From Actinomycetota bacterium (GTDB taxonomy: Bacteria > Actinomycetota > Thermoleophilia > Gaiellales > Gaiellaceae), in the NCBI GenBank assembly GCA_003162055.1, contig PMNA01000013.1, positions 44,701-108,700 of the forward strand: a stretch of DNA of 64,000 nt, written 5' to 3'. Below are positions 62,168-64,000 of the stretch, piece after piece. The translations under genes and the position numbers were made by a program. The notes beneath the pieces are model-generated. The model searched no databases and was not told the origin of the DNA. It worked only from the letters and a program-made list of their open reading frames with translations. How positions within the stretch are numbered: the first letter of the stretch is position 1; each line of letters opens with the position of its first letter.

Positions 62168-62515
62168 ATGGAATTCGAGATCAGTTGGATCGAGTCGTCG
62201 CTGGCCAGCGTTCGAACATCAGGCTTGGCTTCAGCCGAGGGCTTCACTGCTCTTTACGAGCAATTGGCCGCTCAGCCCGGTTTCGGGCCGGGTGTGAAGA
62301 TGCTCTCCGATCACACCGATTTGGATGTCTCGGCTCTCGTTGTCGGACACCGTTCGCCGGCGAAATACGGGTTGGCGCGCATGTTCGAAGCCTTGGCCGC
62401 CGAAGAGCCTGGCGACCTGGTCAGAGTGGTAGAGACGAGTGACGACGCGCTGGCCTGGCTGCGTGGCGAGGGCGCGAAACCGCTCCCTCCGGCTTCGCGA
62501 CGAGCTGAGCCGTAA
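62168..62515 (+). CDS. STAS/SpoIIAA-like small protein (paralogue S1), shortened
   Basis: A 115-residue protein MEFEISWIESSLASVRTSGLASAEGFTALYEQLAAQPGFGPGVKMLSDHT..., paralogous to those at 62569 and 47883. Relative to them it lacks about 27 residues between SALVVG and the conserved (K/R)YGL-RMFEA, an internal in-frame deletion. It ends with a Pro/Arg-rich tail. No clear ribosome-binding site or TANNNT box precedes the ATG. Role unknown. Confidence 0.65.
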   Translation: MEFEISWIESSLASVRTSGLASAEGFTALYEQLAAQPGFGPGVKMLSDHTDLDVSALVVGHRSPAKYGLARMFEALAAEEPGDLVRVVETSDDALAWLRGEGAKPLPPASRRAEP

Positions 62516-62568
62516 GTGAACCTTGTCATTGACTGAGTTCAGGCGCGGGGCGAATATTCATCATGACC

Positions 62569-62964
62569 ATGGAATTCGAGATCGAATGGGTTGACCCGTC
62601 GTTGGTCATCTGCCGCACCTCGGGCGTTGCCTCGGTCGAGGGCTACCAAGCCATGATGGCGGCCTTGACCTCGCAGCCGCAGTTTCAGCCGGGCGTCGAT
62701 CTGATCGTCGATCACACCGGCGCCGACATCTCGGCGCTCACGGCCGCCGAGATCGAGCAGATCGCCGATCTGCGAGCCCGCTTTGCGGGCGACGTGGCGA
62801 TGCGCGCGGCCGGAGTCGTAGGCCCGGGCTCGCCGATGAGATACGGGCTCGGGCGCATGTTCGAGGCCTTTGTCGATTCGAATCCGGGCACCAAGATCAC
62901 GGTGTTCGAGACGGTCGAAGAGGCGATGACCTGGCTGCGCGGAACCGATGCCACGCCTTCCTAG
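62569..62964 (+). CDS. STAS/SpoIIAA-like small protein (paralogue S2)
   Basis: A 131-residue protein (133 from the ATG at 62563) starting MEFEIEWVDPSLVICRTSGVASVEGYQAMMAAL, with DHTGADISALTAAEIEQIADL and YGLGRMFEAFVDSNPGTKITVFETVEEAMTWLRG. It is the fullest copy of the family and fits a single alpha/beta STAS-like domain. The paralogues start MEFEI or MEYEI, which favours 62569. It is in the A-S-S-A block between hpf and secA. Confidence 0.75.
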   Translation: MEFEIEWVDPSLVICRTSGVASVEGYQAMMAALTSQPQFQPGVDLIVDHTGADISALTAAEIEQIADLRARFAGDVAMRAAGVVGPGSPMRYGLGRMFEAFVDSNPGTKITVFETVEEAMTWLRGTDATPS

Positions 62965-63043
62965 CGGGGGTAAGCTCCGGGCCCCGCTCTCGACCAAGTC
63001 CGTAACATGCTCTGACCGGATACGAATTCGAGGAAGGTGCCTC

Positions 63044-63649
63044 TTGCCAGCAGACGAAAAAGACGAGCCGCTGTACAAGCGCCCGCAGAGCGAGGGAGAC
63101 CTCGTTGCAGGCATGGAGAGCAGGAAGATCGAAGACGAGAGCACCGCGACCGAGTCGCCGACCGACGCGCCCGCCGCCGATATCGCGGCCGAGCCGGAAG
63201 AGGGAGGCGGAGGCGCCGAGGAGTCCAGAGGCGTTGTCGTATCGCTTTTGGCGCCCGATGTCGCGGGCGACTACGCGGTCTTCGTCGCCCTGCCCGAGCG
63301 CTTGCTGATCGTCGAGGAGCAAGAGGGAGACAGCGACCTCGGCATCCTCGCCGACGCGGTCGAAAAGCGGCTCAAGGCGCCCTACCGGGCGCGCGCCCTG
63401 CGCGTGGACGAGCGCCGCTTCGTTGTGGTGGCGAGCGAGATCGAGACGGTTGAGCTACCCGGACTGGACGGCGAGGAACTGGTTGTCTTCGCGCTTCCTG
63501 ACGGTCAGCGCACGGCCGTTCTGGACGCTGGCAGCCATCAACTGGTCAGCGCAGAGGTGGAGGCGATCCTGGAGGAGTCGGCGCCCTGCCTACTGAGGCT
63601 CGAGAACATCGACGAGTCGGTCTGGGAAGTCTCGGTCGATCTTCTCTAG
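63044..63649 (+). CDS. Unrecognised protein A2, paralogue of 61402
   Basis: A 201-residue acidic protein from TTG 63044, with AGGAAGG 6-7 bases upstream. Residues about 20-65 are Glu/Ala/Pro-rich and likely disordered. The conserved part is VVSLLAPDVAGDYAVFVALPERLLIVEEQEGD, then KAPYRARALRVDERRFVVVASEIETVELPGLDGEELVVFALPDGQRTAVLDAG and LENIDESVWEVSVDLL, which lines up with the protein at 61402. It immediately precedes secA. The product and partners are unknown. Confidence 0.7.
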   Translation: MPADEKDEPLYKRPQSEGDLVAGMESRKIEDESTATESPTDAPAADIAAEPEEGGGGAEESRGVVVSLLAPDVAGDYAVFVALPERLLIVEEQEGDSDLGILADAVEKRLKAPYRARALRVDERRFVVVASEIETVELPGLDGEELVVFALPDGQRTAVLDAGSHQLVSAEVEAILEESAPCLLRLENIDESVWEVSVDLL

Positions 63650-63671
63650 GCGTGCGCTGACGCGGCGCCTG

Positions 63672-63677
63672 TAACCT
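63672..63677 (+). promoter_or_regulatory. Candidate -10 element (TAACCT) for secA
   Basis: TAACCT ends 6 bases before the secA ATG (63684), the same hexamer as at dnaJ. Confidence 0.45.
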
Positions 63678-63683
63678 TTCGCC

Positions 63684-64000
63684 ATGACCGAGGTGGGGGC
63701 ATCCTTCGAGAGATTGCTGCGCGTCGGCGAGGGCCGGCGGCTGAAGCGAGTTCGCTCCACGGCCGAGTACATCACCAGTATCGAGCCGGATTTCCTCAAG
63801 CTCTCGGACGCCGGGCTCAAGGCCAAGACCGTCGAGTTCAGGCAGCGGCTCGAGAATGGCGAATCGCTCGACGACCTACTGCCCGAGGCCTTCGCCGCGG
63901 TGCGCGAGGCGCGCCGGCGCGAGTCCGACCAGCGCATGTTCGACGTCCAGCTGATGGGCGGCATCGTTCTGCACGAGGGCGACATCGCCGAGATGAAGAC
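63684..64000 (+). CDS. secA: Protein translocase ATPase SecA (N-terminal fragment)
   Basis: The first 105 codons are visible; the gene runs off the right edge. The peptide [36 protein letters not shown] leads into the family segment [15 protein letters not shown] and [24 protein letters not shown], which directly precedes the Walker A motif GEGKT in SecA. SecA drives Sec-dependent export by ATP hydrolysis. The ATG has a TAACCT box 6 bases upstream. comF-hpf-secA neighbourhood is common in bacteria and supports the assignment. Confidence 0.95.
   Translation, partial: MTEVGASFERLLRVGEGRRLKRVRSTAEYITSIEPDFLKLSDAGLKAKTVEFRQRLENGESLDDLLPEAFAAVREARRRESDQRMFDVQLMGGIVLHEGDIAEMK

Overview
This is one contiguous stretch of a high-GC bacterial chromosome, cut inside comEA at the left and inside secA at the right. 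The short overlapping operons, GTG/TTG starts, many -10-like TANNNT hexamers 6-9 bases before start codons, a GAAC-N4-GTTC type SOS box, long-form HPF, LytR-CpsA-Psr protein and wecA next to the ATP synthase genes point to Actinomycetota. A deep-branching class such as Thermoleophilia is my best guess; this is inference, since no rRNA is present.

Layout. 1-3.9 kb: DNA uptake (comEA, comEC), DNA polymerase III delta (holA), convergent rpsT. 4.0-4.85 kb: an AT-rich island with one small secreted protein of unknown function. 4.85-21.8 kb: core housekeeping genes, namely a membrane protein, murJ, lepA, hemW, hrcA, dnaJ, prmA, a cupin gene, an mtaB-like gene, a HIT gene, yqeY, phoH, ybeY, a dgkA-PAP2 fusion and era, followed by universal stress proteins, a macrodomain protein and an aldo/keto reductase. 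21.9-29.7 kb: an accessory region with an M15 peptidase, a second aldo/keto reductase, non-coding DNA with an inverted repeat, an APH-family kinase, two tandem M23-like secreted proteins and a cation/H+ antiporter. 29.9-34.5 kb: a MshEN-glycosyltransferase fusion, two bPH2 proteins and a frameshifted lipoprotein gene. 34.6-39.7 kb: an SOS-type mutagenesis operon (imuB-like, small gene, dnaE2). 39.7-50.9 kb: glyA, a wecA-like gene, and the F1Fo ATP synthase genes, which two foreign-looking genes split between atpG and atpD. 50.9-57.6 kb: an LCP protein and sugar-nucleotide/envelope genes (UDP-sugar dehydrogenase, two nucleotidyltransferases, a cupin gene) with an S-adenosylhomocysteinase gene inside the cluster. 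57.8-64 kb: a seven-repeat FG-GAP secreted protein, comF, hpf, a block of two unrecognised protein families in the order A-S-S-A, and the start of secA.

Most noteworthy: (i) tandem GAAC-N4-GTTC boxes at the imuB-like start; (ii) three STAS/SpoIIAA-like paralogues, two beside hpf/secA and one inside the ATP synthase locus next to an orphan zinc-finger anti-sigma-like protein; (iii) widespread candidate leaderless starts; (iv) two genes whose only sensible start looks like a CTG inside a CTGA overlap; (v) a kinase-phosphatase (DgkA-PAP2) fusion and a MshEN-GT2 fusion; (vi) a one-base frameshift in a G5 run that separates a lipoprotein signal peptide from its body. I saw no tRNA, rRNA, CRISPR array or intact insertion sequence.
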